A DNA stretch of 59,004 bases from Thermoleophilia bacterium (GTDB lineage Bacteria > Actinomycetota > Thermoleophilia > BMS3ABIN01), in assembly GCA_014874265.1 (NCBI GenBank), contig JACWAM010000118.1, forward strand, positions 1 to 59,004. Direction: 5' to 3'. Positions 7,503 through 15,515 of this stretch are shown piece after piece; within the stretch, counting starts at the first letter, position 1, and each line of letters starts with the position of its first letter. The notes below the pieces were generated by a model. That model did no database searches. It was given only the letters and a program-made list of their open reading frames with translations, and had not been told where the DNA came from. A program made the position numbers and the translations under genes.

Positions 7503-7510
7503 TTCAGAAA
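7503..7510. repeat. Target site duplication, right copy
   Basis: TTCAGAAA, identical to 7353-7360, on the other side of MITE copy 1. Confidence 0.8.
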
Positions 7511-7590
7511 ATTTATCAGGCAACCCTGGTAGACGAACGGATTAAACTGTTTCCCATTGCCGCAGGCGGATTTGCTAAAAAAGTGTTTTT

Positions 7591-9384
7591 CTACTTTACC
7601 TGCAGGCTGCGCATCCGGTTAAAGGCAGCCGCGATCTCGAAACGGCGCGGAAGCGCATAGTCTCCGGGATGCCCATCCGGGGAAGCCGCGGCCGGGGCAC
7701 CGGCCTCGCCACCAGACTCAGGTCGGAATCCGTTAACTGCCCCGCCGGGGCCGCCAAAGGGACTGATGATCCCCAGGCCGCCAAGCTCAACATCGGCAAG
7801 CAGCCTGTCAAGAATCTGCTTTATGTCTGTCTGACCATCATAATAGCCGCGCCTGAGCCCATACAGGATCAGATCGCCGATAGCGCGGGTTTGGCTTAGA
7901 TCAACGAGCTGTTCCAGACCATCAAGGTTTACAACCTGTCCTCCGAAATGGATCGTCTTCAGATCCCGGGCTCCTACTTTTTCCCGCCGGCCGCGGCGGG
8001 GATCGATGCCATGAGCGAGCGGCACTCTGGCAGTTAGCGCTCCAAACCCTTGCGGCGCCTCAACTCTACGTACATCTTGGCGGGAAGCAGCCACCCGGTG
8101 GGCTTCTGCGGTGATTATTTCCGGCCGGTAATTTTTCATGGCAATTACCGTATCTGCAACTTCAAAATAATCCCCCGATCCGCCCATCACCAGGACCGTA
8201 GAGACGCCATGCTCTTTCTTGAGATCACGAACCCTGTCAATAAACGGCGTAATCGGCTCTGAGCTTTTGGGAATCAGCCTTTGCATAAGCTCGTCACGAA
8301 TCATGAAATTGCTGGCCGACGTATCTTCATCGATCAGAAGCAGCCGCGACCCGGCTTCCAGGGCCTCGATAATGTTCGCCGCCTGGGAAGTGCTGCCGCT
8401 GGCATTTTCAGTACGGAATCGGACTGTATCAACGCCAAATGGGAGATTGGATATGAAAGGACTGATATTCACGCGCTCAACGCGGCGCCCGTCCTCCGCT
8501 CTTATTTTGACAGCGTCGCCGCGGGTGACGACGCCTTCCCGCCCATCCCCCGGAATATGGCAATAAACCGAGCGTTCGAGCGCATTCATCAGCGTTGATT
8601 TGCCGTGGTAGCCGCCGCCTACTATTAACGTTACCCCTTCCGCAATTCCCATTCCGCAGGTCCGGCCGCCGTTGGGCAAATCAACACATATTCGTAACTG
8701 TTCCGGGCTTTGAAAGCCCACCACCGGATCAGCCGCAAGCGGCCGGTCGCTAACCCCGCTTTCGCGGGGCAGGATTGCGCCGTCCGCCACAAAAGCAATC
8801 AGTCCCAAGCCGGGCAGCCGGCCGCGCAGCCACTCCTGGTCCTCGGCGGCCTCCACGTGAGCTTTAAGACCGGCTGCGGTATGTCCCTCGAAATAAAGAG
8901 ATGCGTCAACCAGGAGAGGAAGCTCCCCCAGAAGAATGGCTGCCGCGTCTTTCCCGCGGCAGCGCCGGCCCGAAGCAGGCAGCCCGACTGCAAACCTGAC
9001 CTCAACGAAGGATTCATTTACAACCGCCGCCGTGCGCTCGAGAATCTCCTGGCCGCCGCTGTCGACGGTGACCAGGCCTGACTTGCCTGTTCCCCGGTGT
9101 CCTTTGACATAACGGCTGACTGCTGAATCAAATGCCCGGGCAATGTAATCTTCCAGCGCGGTCTTGCGCACGTCAGTGCAGTAAAGCCGCGGCTCAAAAC
9201 CAGCGTCAGGCTGATGGACACGAACCCGCATCCGGGAAGGAGCCGCAAATGGATCCGACTGGACGTGATCCACAAAAAAGGTGAAACGGGGAAAAAGATA
9301 AGACCCTTTAATTTTGCGGTACGCTTTGTAGCCACCGCCATCGAGCTGTTCAAGTTTCTGTTTGAGGCCAGCTGCATCCATCAT
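7591..9384 (-). CDS. ABC-class ATPase, COG3044 type
   Basis: A 597-residue cytoplasmic protein of the predicted ABC-class ATPase family COG3044. Walker A is GGGYHGKSTL, an ABC-like signature lies in GSTSQAANIIEALE, and Walker B is LLLIDEDTSASNFM. The N-terminal IDHVQ-type stretch (VDHVQSDPFAAPSRMRVRV) is also characteristic. There are no membrane segments, so it is not a transporter by itself. The function of the family is not established; it resembles RNA- or DNA-associated ABC ATPases. The start is one of two adjacent ATG codons (9384 or 9381) with AAAGG upstream. It stands alone between MITE copy 1 and fxsA. Confidence 0.9.
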   Translation of the reverse strand: MMDAAGLKQKLEQLDGGGYKAYRKIKGSYLFPRFTFFVDHVQSDPFAAPSRMRVRVHQPDAGFEPRLYCTDVRKTALEDYIARAFDSAVSRYVKGHRGTGKSGLVTVDSGGQEILERTAAVVNESFVEVRFAVGLPASGRRCRGKDAAAILLGELPLLVDASLYFEGHTAAGLKAHVEAAEDQEWLRGRLPGLGLIAFVADGAILPRESGVSDRPLAADPVVGFQSPEQLRICVDLPNGGRTCGMGIAEGVTLIVGGGYHGKSTLMNALERSVYCHIPGDGREGVVTRGDAVKIRAEDGRRVERVNISPFISNLPFGVDTVRFRTENASGSTSQAANIIEALEAGSRLLLIDEDTSASNFMIRDELMQRLIPKSSEPITPFIDRVRDLKKEHGVSTVLVMGGSGDYFEVADTVIAMKNYRPEIITAEAHRVAASRQDVRRVEAPQGFGALTARVPLAHGIDPRRGRREKVGARDLKTIHFGGQVVNLDGLEQLVDLSQTRAIGDLILYGLRRGYYDGQTDIKQILDRLLADVELGGLGIISPFGGPGGAVNGFRPESGGEAGAPAAASPDGHPGDYALPRRFEIAAAFNRMRSLQVK

Positions 9385-9558
9385 TTACTTTAACCTTTGG
9401 CTTCTAAAAATCCGGACGCGATTTAATATATCACCCGGTGTGGACGGACAATCTGTCTGTAGCAGGGATCTCTACAACACAAAAAGGCCTCAGGCACAAC
9501 TCTATAAGCGCCTTGGGGCCCCCTTATTTGATGATATCAGTTCGCAGGTCGCCCGTCG

Positions 9559-9582
9559 TCGAACTTCAGTTCGATCTTTTTC
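9559..9582 (+). terminator. Possible terminator/attenuator upstream of fxsA
   Basis: TCGAACT and AGTTCGA form a tight inverted repeat, followed by TCTTTTT on the plus strand. It lies about 95 bases before the fxsA start. It could stop transcription entering from the left or act as an attenuator. The stem is short (5-7 bp), so support is moderate. Confidence 0.4.
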
Positions 9583-9611
9583 CGTAAAAAGGTAGTATTT
9601 TTTTCCCGGCG

Positions 9612-9660
9612 CCAGCTGAAAGCTTCCGGGCTTGCCGATCTTGTTTTTGCCTTCAGCTGG
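9612..9660. repeat. 9-bp inverted repeat with 31-base loop before fxsA
   Basis: CCAGCTGAA at 9612-9620 and TTCAGCTGG at 9652-9660 are perfectly complementary. The right arm ends 15 bases before the fxsA GTG, so folding would cover the region where the ribosome binds. No known leader motif was recognised. Confidence 0.45.
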
Positions 9661-9675
9661 GTAGATATTATTATT

Positions 9676-10137
9676 GTGTTTGCCAGGCTGCTGATACTCT
9701 TCATAATCGTCCCTCTGCTTGAGCTGCTGGTGATCATCCAGATCGGTTCAAGGATCGGGTATTTTTATACAATTCTGCTGCTGGTGCTCATCAGCTTTTC
9801 CGGAGCGGCGCTCGCCAAGCGCGAGGGTTACCACGCGGTGTCCCAGATACAGTCCGAAGTCGCCGCGGGCCGCATGCCCACCGATTCACTCATCGACGGA
9901 GGCCTAATTTTAACGGCGGCGGCGCTTCTGATTACCCCGGGATATCTAACCGACGCCGCCGGCCTGGCACTCCTGACTCCTCCCGTCCGCCGGCTGGTGC
10001 AGATTTATGTTCGCCGGCGCCTAAAAAAAGCCGTTGCCGACCGGACCGTTCATTATTGGACAAGCGGCCCACCGCCTGACGCGAGCGGAGGAGCACCCCG
10101 CGAGCCGGAGCAACGGCGCAAAGAGATAGATCGCTAG
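9676..10137 (+). CDS. fxsA: FxsA family membrane protein
   Basis: A 153-residue inner-membrane protein with the FxsA pattern: three hydrophobic segments (LLILFIIVPLLELLVII, FYTILLLVLISFSGAALA and a GGLILTAAALLITPGYLTD block with the conserved TPGYLTD). The C-terminus is hydrophilic and basic. FxsA in E. coli lessens exclusion of phage T7 by the F plasmid; its normal role is unknown. The start is GTG 9676. The next gene begins 4 bases after its stop, so they form an operon. Confidence 0.85.
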   Translation: MFARLLILFIIVPLLELLVIIQIGSRIGYFYTILLLVLISFSGAALAKREGYHAVSQIQSEVAAGRMPTDSLIDGGLILTAAALLITPGYLTDAAGLALLTPPVRRLVQIYVRRRLKKAVADRTVHYWTSGPPPDASGGAPREPEQRRKEIDR

Positions 10138-10141
10138 GTCA

Positions 10142-11629
10142 ATGAACCGCTTCCTGCTATACGTCATAGTCTTTACCGGTGGTATGACGACGATGGCCGT
10201 GGAGATGTCGGCGTCGCGGCTGCTTGGCCCTTACTTCGGGAATTCACTCTTTATCTGGGCGAATCTCATCGGCCTGATCCTGATTTATCTGACCGCCGGC
10301 TACTACCTGGGAGGCCGGGTCGCGGACCGGTGGCCGCAGCCGCGCCTGCTTTTTACCCTCACACTCTTTGCTTCGGTTGCTATTGCGATTGTGCCGTTTA
10401 TTGCGAAACCGATCATGAGCGTGGCCATCCGCGGCATTGATCAAGTAAACGCCGGCGCTTTTCTCGGCTCGTTTGGCGTCACGGTGCTTCTTTTTGTCGT
10501 CCCCGTCACTGTCCTGGGCATGGTGGCGCCATTCGCCATCCGGCTAAATATCACCAGCATTGAGACATCGGGAAACGTCTCCGGCAGTCTTTACGCCCTC
10601 TCGACGGTGGGAAGTATAATTGGCACATTCTTACCCGTTTTTCTGTTCATCCCCTGGATCGGCACCAGGGATACGATGCTGCTGTTTGCGGGGGCGCTGG
10701 CTGTGATCTCAGCAGCCGGCCTCAGACGTGGTTACCATGTGGCAGCGCCGATCCTGATATTTGCCGCCTTGCTGATACCCACGGGGGAGATTAAACCGAC
10801 GCCGGGAGCAATTTATGAGGGAGAATCGCCCTATCAATACGTTCAGGTGATCCAGAAAGACGGCACCCGCTACCTGCAGCTGAATGAAGGCTGGGCGGTT
10901 CACTCGGAGTATAACCCGAGCCAGCCGCTGACGGGAGGCTACTGGGATTACTTTCTGGTCGCGCCCTGGTTTGGATCGAGCCGGCCGCCGGGGGAAGTGT
11001 TAAATATCGGCAGCGCCGCCGGCACCATCTGCAAAGAGTTACTCGATGTATACCCCGCAGCCCATGTAGACGCTGTGGAACTCGATCCCGACGTCGTTGC
11101 GGTAGGGCGCAAATATTTTGGCATGAATGAAAAAAACCTGACAGTCTATATTGGCGACGGCCGGCCGTATATCAAGACCTGCCGGAAGAGTTATGACATG
11201 ATTGCCATTGACGCTTTCCGCCAGCCTTACATCCCTTTCTATCTGACGACGAGAGAATTCTTCCAGGAGGTCAATAATCATCTCAATCCTGGCGGCACAG
11301 TGATGATCAATGTGGGCACCGTTCCGGGCGATACGAAGCTGGCCGACGCCATCGCAGCCACCATGCGTGATGTCTATCCGTCTGTCTACTCATTCTCTGC
11401 CGGCGAGTTCAACCAGTTGATCGTGGCGACAAAAAACCCGTCCAGGGCCGGCCAGCTGGCCGCCAGAAAGAACGCCATGCCGGCCCCGGTGGCCTCGCTG
11501 GCGGATGACGCGCTGGCTCATCTATCGGTGGTGCGTCCTGGCGGCACCATACTCACCGACGACAAAGCGCCGGTGGAGTGGCTTACAGATCAGATGATTG
11601 TGCACTACGCTGAAAGCGGCAGCCCCTGA
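10142..11629 (+). CDS. Membrane-anchored spermidine-synthase-like protein
   Basis: 495 residues: an N-terminal domain of about seven transmembrane helices (residues 1-220) fused to a spermidine-synthase-like Rossmann methyltransferase fold (about 230-480). In the latter, LNIGSAAGTICKELL is the nucleotide-binding loop and VDAVELDPDVVAVGRKYF carries the acidic residue that binds the ribose. IAIDAFRQPYIPFYLTTREFF is the usual catalytic-side loop. Such fusions are widespread and often called spermidine synthases, but activity is rarely shown, so polyamine synthesis here is an inference. It is translated right after fxsA. Confidence 0.8.
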   Translation: MNRFLLYVIVFTGGMTTMAVEMSASRLLGPYFGNSLFIWANLIGLILIYLTAGYYLGGRVADRWPQPRLLFTLTLFASVAIAIVPFIAKPIMSVAIRGIDQVNAGAFLGSFGVTVLLFVVPVTVLGMVAPFAIRLNITSIETSGNVSGSLYALSTVGSIIGTFLPVFLFIPWIGTRDTMLLFAGALAVISAAGLRRGYHVAAPILIFAALLIPTGEIKPTPGAIYEGESPYQYVQVIQKDGTRYLQLNEGWAVHSEYNPSQPLTGGYWDYFLVAPWFGSSRPPGEVLNIGSAAGTICKELLDVYPAAHVDAVELDPDVVAVGRKYFGMNEKNLTVYIGDGRPYIKTCRKSYDMIAIDAFRQPYIPFYLTTREFFQEVNNHLNPGGTVMINVGTVPGDTKLADAIAATMRDVYPSVYSFSAGEFNQLIVATKNPSRAGQLAARKNAMPAPVASLADDALAHLSVVRPGGTILTDDKAPVEWLTDQMIVHYAESGSP

Positions 11630-11710
11630 GCCGGCAAGAATTGAGGCCAAGCTGGCCGAATCTGATTGATACCATAAGGAAATCCGTTTTTCTGAGAGCC
11701 GCACCGCTGC

Positions 11711-11716
11711 TATAAT
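11711..11716 (+). promoter_or_regulatory. Extended -10 promoter for the crcB riboswitch transcript
   Basis: TGCTATAAT is a perfect -10 box with the TGn extension. The -35 region is poor, as expected for extended -10 promoters. Transcription would begin near 11723, a few bases before the first riboswitch stem. Confidence 0.65.
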
Positions 11717-11725
11717 TTTCTCAAC

Positions 11726-11797
11726 ATGGTGATGAAGCTCACCCAAATGCGCCGGCGGCGCTGATGGCTTCTACAGATTTTCTGTAGGAGTTTTTTT
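11726..11797 (+). ncRNA. Fluoride riboswitch 1 (crcB motif) with terminator
   Basis: GGTGATGAAGCTCACC opens the motif, followed by CAAAT, a GCGCC/GGCGC stem and TGATGGCTTCTACAG. The pseudoknot pairs GAAGC with GCTTC. The same CTTCTACAGA strand can instead pair with TCTGTAGGAG to make a 10-bp hairpin followed by seven T, which is an intrinsic terminator. Aptamer and terminator are therefore mutually exclusive: fluoride binding should turn expression on. The downstream genes encode the fluoride channel and a DUF190 protein. Confidence 0.95.
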
Positions 11798-11836
11798 ATG
11801 CCCGCATCCAGTTTGATGACTAGACGAAGTAGTTGA
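11798..11836 (+). CDS. 12-residue leader ORF between riboswitch and crcB
   Basis: ATG right after the terminator T-run, encoding MPASSLMTRRSS. Its ribosome site (AGGAG, 11786-11790) is part of the terminator stem. Its stop lies 6 bases before the crcB ATG, which has no good ribosome site of its own. Translational coupling from this leader to crcB is likely but inferred. Confidence 0.45.
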   Translation: MPASSLMTRRSS

Positions 11837-11842
11837 TTTGAT

Positions 11843-12217
11843 ATGGAAAACATTCTGGTAATAGGGACTGGCGGCTTCTTCGGCGCCGTCAGCCGCTACG
11901 CCGTCGCCCTCTGGATCGGCGAGCGCTGGGGGCGCAGCTTCCCACTGGGAACGCTGGTGATCAATGTCAGCGGCAGCTTCCTCATCGGTCTGCTGATGTT
12001 CATTCTCAGCCAGAAGGTGCTGGTCAATCCCCTCTGGCGTTCGCTGCTGGTGATCGGCTTCCTGGGCGCCTACACCACTTTCTCCACCTTCGAGTACGAA
12101 ACAGGTAATCTGTTGACCGATGGCGAACTCCTCTACGCAATGGTAAATGTCGTGGCCAGCGTGCTGGTCGGTTTAATGGCGCTGAAGCTCGGCGAGCTGA
12201 TTGCGAAAATAATATAG
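11843..12217 (+). CDS. crcB: Fluoride ion channel Fluc/CrcB
   Basis: A 124-residue, four-helix membrane protein that exports fluoride as a dual-topology homodimer. The family motifs are present: GGFFGAVSRY near the N-terminus, GTLVINVSGSFLIG with the pore Asn, and GFLGAYTTFSTFEYE with the central Phe/Thr pore residues. The length is typical. Its transcript carries fluoride riboswitch 1. There is no clear ribosome site upstream; the preceding leader ORF may provide coupling. DUF190 follows 7 bases after the stop. Confidence 0.95.
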   Translation: MENILVIGTGGFFGAVSRYAVALWIGERWGRSFPLGTLVINVSGSFLIGLLMFILSQKVLVNPLWRSLLVIGFLGAYTTFSTFEYETGNLLTDGELLYAMVNVVASVLVGLMALKLGELIAKII

Positions 12218-12224
12218 GAGCAAG

Positions 12225-12566
12225 GTGTTCACGGGTCCCGCGAAAAAACTGACAATTTATGTGGATGAAAGGGACAAATTTCATCATAAGCCGGTGTACG
12301 AGGCTGTGGTCGATATCCTTTACCAGAACCACATCATGGGACTGAGCGTCTTTAGAGGGATCGGCGGCTATGGCTCCAATGGCGTCCTGCACACTGCCAA
12401 GATCCTCGAACTTTCAACCGATCTGCCGGTAAAAGTGGAGGCAATCGATGCCGCGGACAAGATCTACGAAGTGCTGCCGGAGATCGCCGAGGTCGTCGAA
12501 AAGGGTCTCATTGAAGTTTCTGACACAAATGTAATCAAGTGCTGCCGTTCGAAAGAGGATACCTGA
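12225..12566 (+). CDS. DUF190 family protein, PII-like fold
   Basis: 113 residues of the DUF190 family, seen from KLTIYVDERDKFHHKPVYEAVV and the conserved GLSVFRGIGGYG. These proteins have a ferredoxin-like fold related to PII signalling proteins and are very often encoded with crcB, but their role in fluoride resistance is not settled. The GTG start at 12225 has AGGAG four bases upstream. It is co-transcribed with crcB under riboswitch 1. Confidence 0.9.
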   Translation: MFTGPAKKLTIYVDERDKFHHKPVYEAVVDILYQNHIMGLSVFRGIGGYGSNGVLHTAKILELSTDLPVKVEAIDAADKIYEVLPEIAEVVEKGLIEVSDTNVIKCCRSKEDT

Positions 12567-12649
12567 CCGGGAGATAGAATCAAATTACAGCTGATCCCGG
12601 GCAGGGCTGTTTTGCCGGCCTGTTTTCAGGGAAAAAACCAATAAAAAGC

Positions 12650-12728
12650 GGCGATGAAGCTCGCCCTTAAGCGTCCTCACGGGGACTAATGGCTTCTACA
12701 GACCGGCAGATCTGTGGGAGCTATTTTT
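12650..12728 (+). ncRNA. Fluoride riboswitch 2 with terminator, before dynamin-like gene
   Basis: GGCGATGAAGCTCGCC, a GTCC/GGAC stem and TAATGGCTTCTACAG match the crcB motif. The pseudoknot GAAGC/GCTTC is conserved. CTTCTACAGA can pair with TCTGTGGGAG (10 bp with G-T pairs), followed by CTATTTTT: a terminator that competes with the aptamer. The stem also covers the GGGAG ribosome site of the next gene. I see no convincing promoter of its own between DUF190 and this element, so it may sit inside the crcB transcript. Confidence 0.93.
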
Positions 12729-14492
12729 ATGGAAAAACTGGATACATACTCATCGACCAGACAGCGCCTTGAAGAGATTCTGGCCCACCTGGCGGGAAGC
12801 GTCAGGGAAGAATCTTCCCGTCAGGCACTGGCGGATGTCAGCAGCCAACTGGCTGACAACCGCTTTTCGCTGGTCGTGGCCGGGCAGTTCAAGCGGGGCA
12901 AGACTACCTTTATCAACGCACTTCTGGGCAGCAACCTGCTGCCGGTCGCCATCATTCCGGTGACCTCGATCATCACCGTCGTTGGTTATGGCGAAGAGCT
13001 GAAGATCGAGCTGTTTCTTAAAGACGGCTACCACCAGGACATTGACCGGGATCAGCTGCCGCAGTACATCACGGAAAAACAGAACCCGGACAACATGAAG
13101 CAGGTCGACCGGGTCGAGATCCTCTATCCGTCACCATATCTCAAAAATCATGTTCAGCTGATCGACACCCCCGGCGTCGCTTCCATCCACAGCCACAATA
13201 CGGAGACAACATACGGTTTCCTGCCCAAGGCCGACGCCGCGGTCTTCATGGTCAGCGTCGACCCGCCCCTGACCGAGGCCGAGCTCCACTTCCTCGCGGA
13301 CCTGAAGGAGTACGCCGCCCGCATCTTCTTTGTCCAGAACAAGATCGATACCGTGGATGAAAAGGACCGGGCCGAGTCGCTGGCCTTCACCCGCAGCGTC
13401 ATTGGGGAACGGCTGGGATTTGACAATGCCACGATCTATCCGCTTTCGGCAAAAAACGCTCTGGAGGGCAAGCTGTCGGGCGATCCGGAGATGGTTACCG
13501 GCAGCGGCCTGCCCGTGTTCGAGGAAATGCTGGACCGGTTCCTGATGAATGAAAAGGGCAGTGTAATCCTGGCTTCTGCCGCCGGCAAAACGCAGAACAT
13601 CATCGCTCAGGAGACCTTTTCATCACGCCTGATGCAACAATCGCTTCAGGAACCGCTAAGTAACCTGGAAGAAAAGATCGCCCTCTTCCAGGAGTCCCTC
13701 AAGGAAATCAGCCTGGAACGATCCGACAGCAAGCTTTTAGTCAGGCAGGAGGCCAACCGCCTGGTCAATGAAATTCTTCTGCCGGATCTGGAAGCGTTGA
13801 AGGAGCGGGAAACGCGGCAGCTTCAGACAGAGCTTGACATTATGGCAGAAACAGCAGGCGATCTGGGCAATCGCGATTTTGCCGAGGCGCTTGATGAACT
13901 GCTCAGGGAACGGGTCCATGACATCTTCAACCACTGGCGCCTCCACGAACAGGAGCAGCTTAACGGCAGCCTGGCCCGGATGCTCAGGCGGCTGGTGGAG
14001 CGGACCAACCGCATCATCGAGCGTCTGGCGGCGGTCTCTTCAGAGCTTTTCGGCACTGAGATGAGCGGCTTCACCGTCGACGAGTCCCTGGCGGGGGAAT
14101 CTTCTTTCAGCTTCAAGCTTGATGAGGATGTGAAGATCGCCCTGGAAAGCATGACGGAAGCAGCAGCGCTGATGCTGCCGAAGCGGCTGGCCCACCGCCG
14201 CATCCTGGGCGAGGCGCGGGAGCGCGCCGCCAAGCAGATCGACCGTCACTGCGGCCGGATGCGCCATGACCTCACCGGCAGGATTGAGGTGACGGTGGCG
14301 GATTTTAGCCGGCGGCTGGACGGCGCTGTCGACGCCGCCATCCGCGGCATCGACGAGGCGCTTATGGCAGGCCAAGAGGCACGCACGAAAAGCGCGGCCG
14401 AGCTGGAAAGCTTTGAAATCGAACTGGCCCGGCGGCTGAGCGCTCTGGAGGAGGCGTCGGCGGAAATCAGGCAGCTGGTGCGGGAACTTTAA
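12729..14492 (+). CDS. Bacterial dynamin-like GTPase under a fluoride riboswitch
   Basis: 587 residues. The N-terminal GTPase domain has G1 GQFKRGKTTF, G2 PVTSIITV, G3 DTPGVAS and G4 VQNKID. The rest is long amphipathic helices (neck and trunk) without clear membrane-spanning segments, as in bacterial dynamin-like proteins that bind and remodel membranes. Its target is unknown. ATG 12729 follows GGGAG at a good distance; the GTG at 12714 would lie in the terminator stem. It is the first gene after riboswitch 2, and the hydrogenase-related operon follows 54 bases later. A role in protecting or remodelling membrane during fluoride stress is inferred. Confidence 0.88.
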   Translation: MEKLDTYSSTRQRLEEILAHLAGSVREESSRQALADVSSQLADNRFSLVVAGQFKRGKTTFINALLGSNLLPVAIIPVTSIITVVGYGEELKIELFLKDGYHQDIDRDQLPQYITEKQNPDNMKQVDRVEILYPSPYLKNHVQLIDTPGVASIHSHNTETTYGFLPKADAAVFMVSVDPPLTEAELHFLADLKEYAARIFFVQNKIDTVDEKDRAESLAFTRSVIGERLGFDNATIYPLSAKNALEGKLSGDPEMVTGSGLPVFEEMLDRFLMNEKGSVILASAAGKTQNIIAQETFSSRLMQQSLQEPLSNLEEKIALFQESLKEISLERSDSKLLVRQEANRLVNEILLPDLEALKERETRQLQTELDIMAETAGDLGNRDFAEALDELLRERVHDIFNHWRLHEQEQLNGSLARMLRRLVERTNRIIERLAAVSSELFGTEMSGFTVDESLAGESSFSFKLDEDVKIALESMTEAAALMLPKRLAHRRILGEARERAAKQIDRHCGRMRHDLTGRIEVTVADFSRRLDGAVDAAIRGIDEALMAGQEARTKSAAELESFEIELARRLSALEEASAEIRQLVREL

Positions 14493-14500
14493 CGGCATCC

Positions 14501-14523
14501 CCATGCGGCTTTGACCCGCATGG
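14501..14523 (+). repeat. Hairpin between dynamin-like gene and Ehr operon
   Basis: CCATGCGG (14501-14508) and CCGCATGG (14516-14523) form a perfect 8-bp stem with a 7-base loop. There is no T-run after it, so it is not a normal terminator. It might be an RNA processing or stability element that separates the two parts of one transcript. Confidence 0.55.
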
Positions 14524-14546
14524 CGGCAACGCCGGACAGGAGCCTT

Positions 14547-15497
14547 GTGGCAGACAGAATCGCATTTAACATGATACAGGTACTGGTTGTCATGGCGTTC
14601 GCGCCGCTGGCCTCCGGCGTGCTCTCCCGCCTCAAGGAATTGGTTCAGTCCAAACGCGGTCCGAGCATTTTTCAGCCCTATCGCGATCTGTGGAAACTAT
14701 TTCACAAGGATGAGATTGTTTCCGAAGACAGTTCCTGGATCTTCCTGTTTACGCCTTACATGATTTTTATCACACCCATTTTCGTGACGCTGCTGATCCC
14801 GGTGCTGACTAATTATCCGCTCTTCTTTGCTTTCATGGGCGACATGATCGGCGGCGGGTTCGTACTGGCACTGGGCGGATTCTTCGCCACCCTGGCAGCG
14901 ATTGACACAGCCAATCCCTACGGCCCCATGGGCGCCAGCCGCACGCGGATGGTGGGCTTCCTGGCCGAGCCGGTGTTCATGATCGTTTTCTTCACCGTCT
15001 CATTTGTCGCCGGCTCCACCATTCCCTATATCGTCCAGGAAAAATGGGTGACCCCGGTGGCGAATTTCTTCATGCCGTCGCACGTGCTGCTGATGCTGGC
15101 ATTCCTGATGCTGATCCTGGCCGAAGGCGGCCGCATCCCGGTGGATAATCCCACCGGCCATTTTGAGTTGGCGATGATTGACGAATCTAAATCGCTCGAA
15201 TACTCAGGCCGGGGGTTCGCGCTGGTGAAGTGGGGCGGCTTCATGAAAATGTTCGTGCTGATGTCCATCTTCCTCAACGTCCTCGTGACACCCTGGGGGC
15301 TGGCTGCTGAAGTGTCGGCCGGCGACATTCTGTTGTCCATTCCGCAAGTGCTGCTGAAGATCTTCATCTTTTTGTTACTTCTGGTTGTCATCGAGTCTTC
15401 GCTCTCCAAGCTGCGGCTGTTTCGCATCAGCGAATTTCTGGGAGCCGCGTTCATTATCTGCGTAGCGGCGATGATCGCGCAGGTTTTTACATATTGA
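14547..15497 (+). CDS. Ehr complex membrane subunit, HyfC/NuoH-like
   Basis: 316 residues, about eight transmembrane helices, homologous to HyfC/HycD and complex I NuoH, the subunit joining the membrane arm to the peripheral arm. Family features include LVQSKRGPSIFQPYRDLWKLF in the first loop, and AEGGRIPVDNPTGHFELAMID and ESKSLEYSGRGFAL, with the charged residues of the coupling region. GTG 14547 is four bases after AGGAG; the frame is open from a TTG at 14511 without family-like sequence. It is the first gene of the complex. Confidence 0.9.
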   Translation: MADRIAFNMIQVLVVMAFAPLASGVLSRLKELVQSKRGPSIFQPYRDLWKLFHKDEIVSEDSSWIFLFTPYMIFITPIFVTLLIPVLTNYPLFFAFMGDMIGGGFVLALGGFFATLAAIDTANPYGPMGASRTRMVGFLAEPVFMIVFFTVSFVAGSTIPYIVQEKWVTPVANFFMPSHVLLMLAFLMLILAEGGRIPVDNPTGHFELAMIDESKSLEYSGRGFALVKWGGFMKMFVLMSIFLNVLVTPWGLAAEVSAGDILLSIPQVLLKIFIFLLLLVVIESSLSKLRLFRISEFLGAAFIICVAAMIAQVFTY

Positions 15498-15515
15498 CCG
15501 ATTATTAATGGAACC

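Noticed and set aside
7460-7660. A 66-codon plus-strand frame starting MTNHYLSFSEL.
   Set aside because: It starts inside MITE copy 1 and ends in the antisense of the ABC-class ATPase gene.
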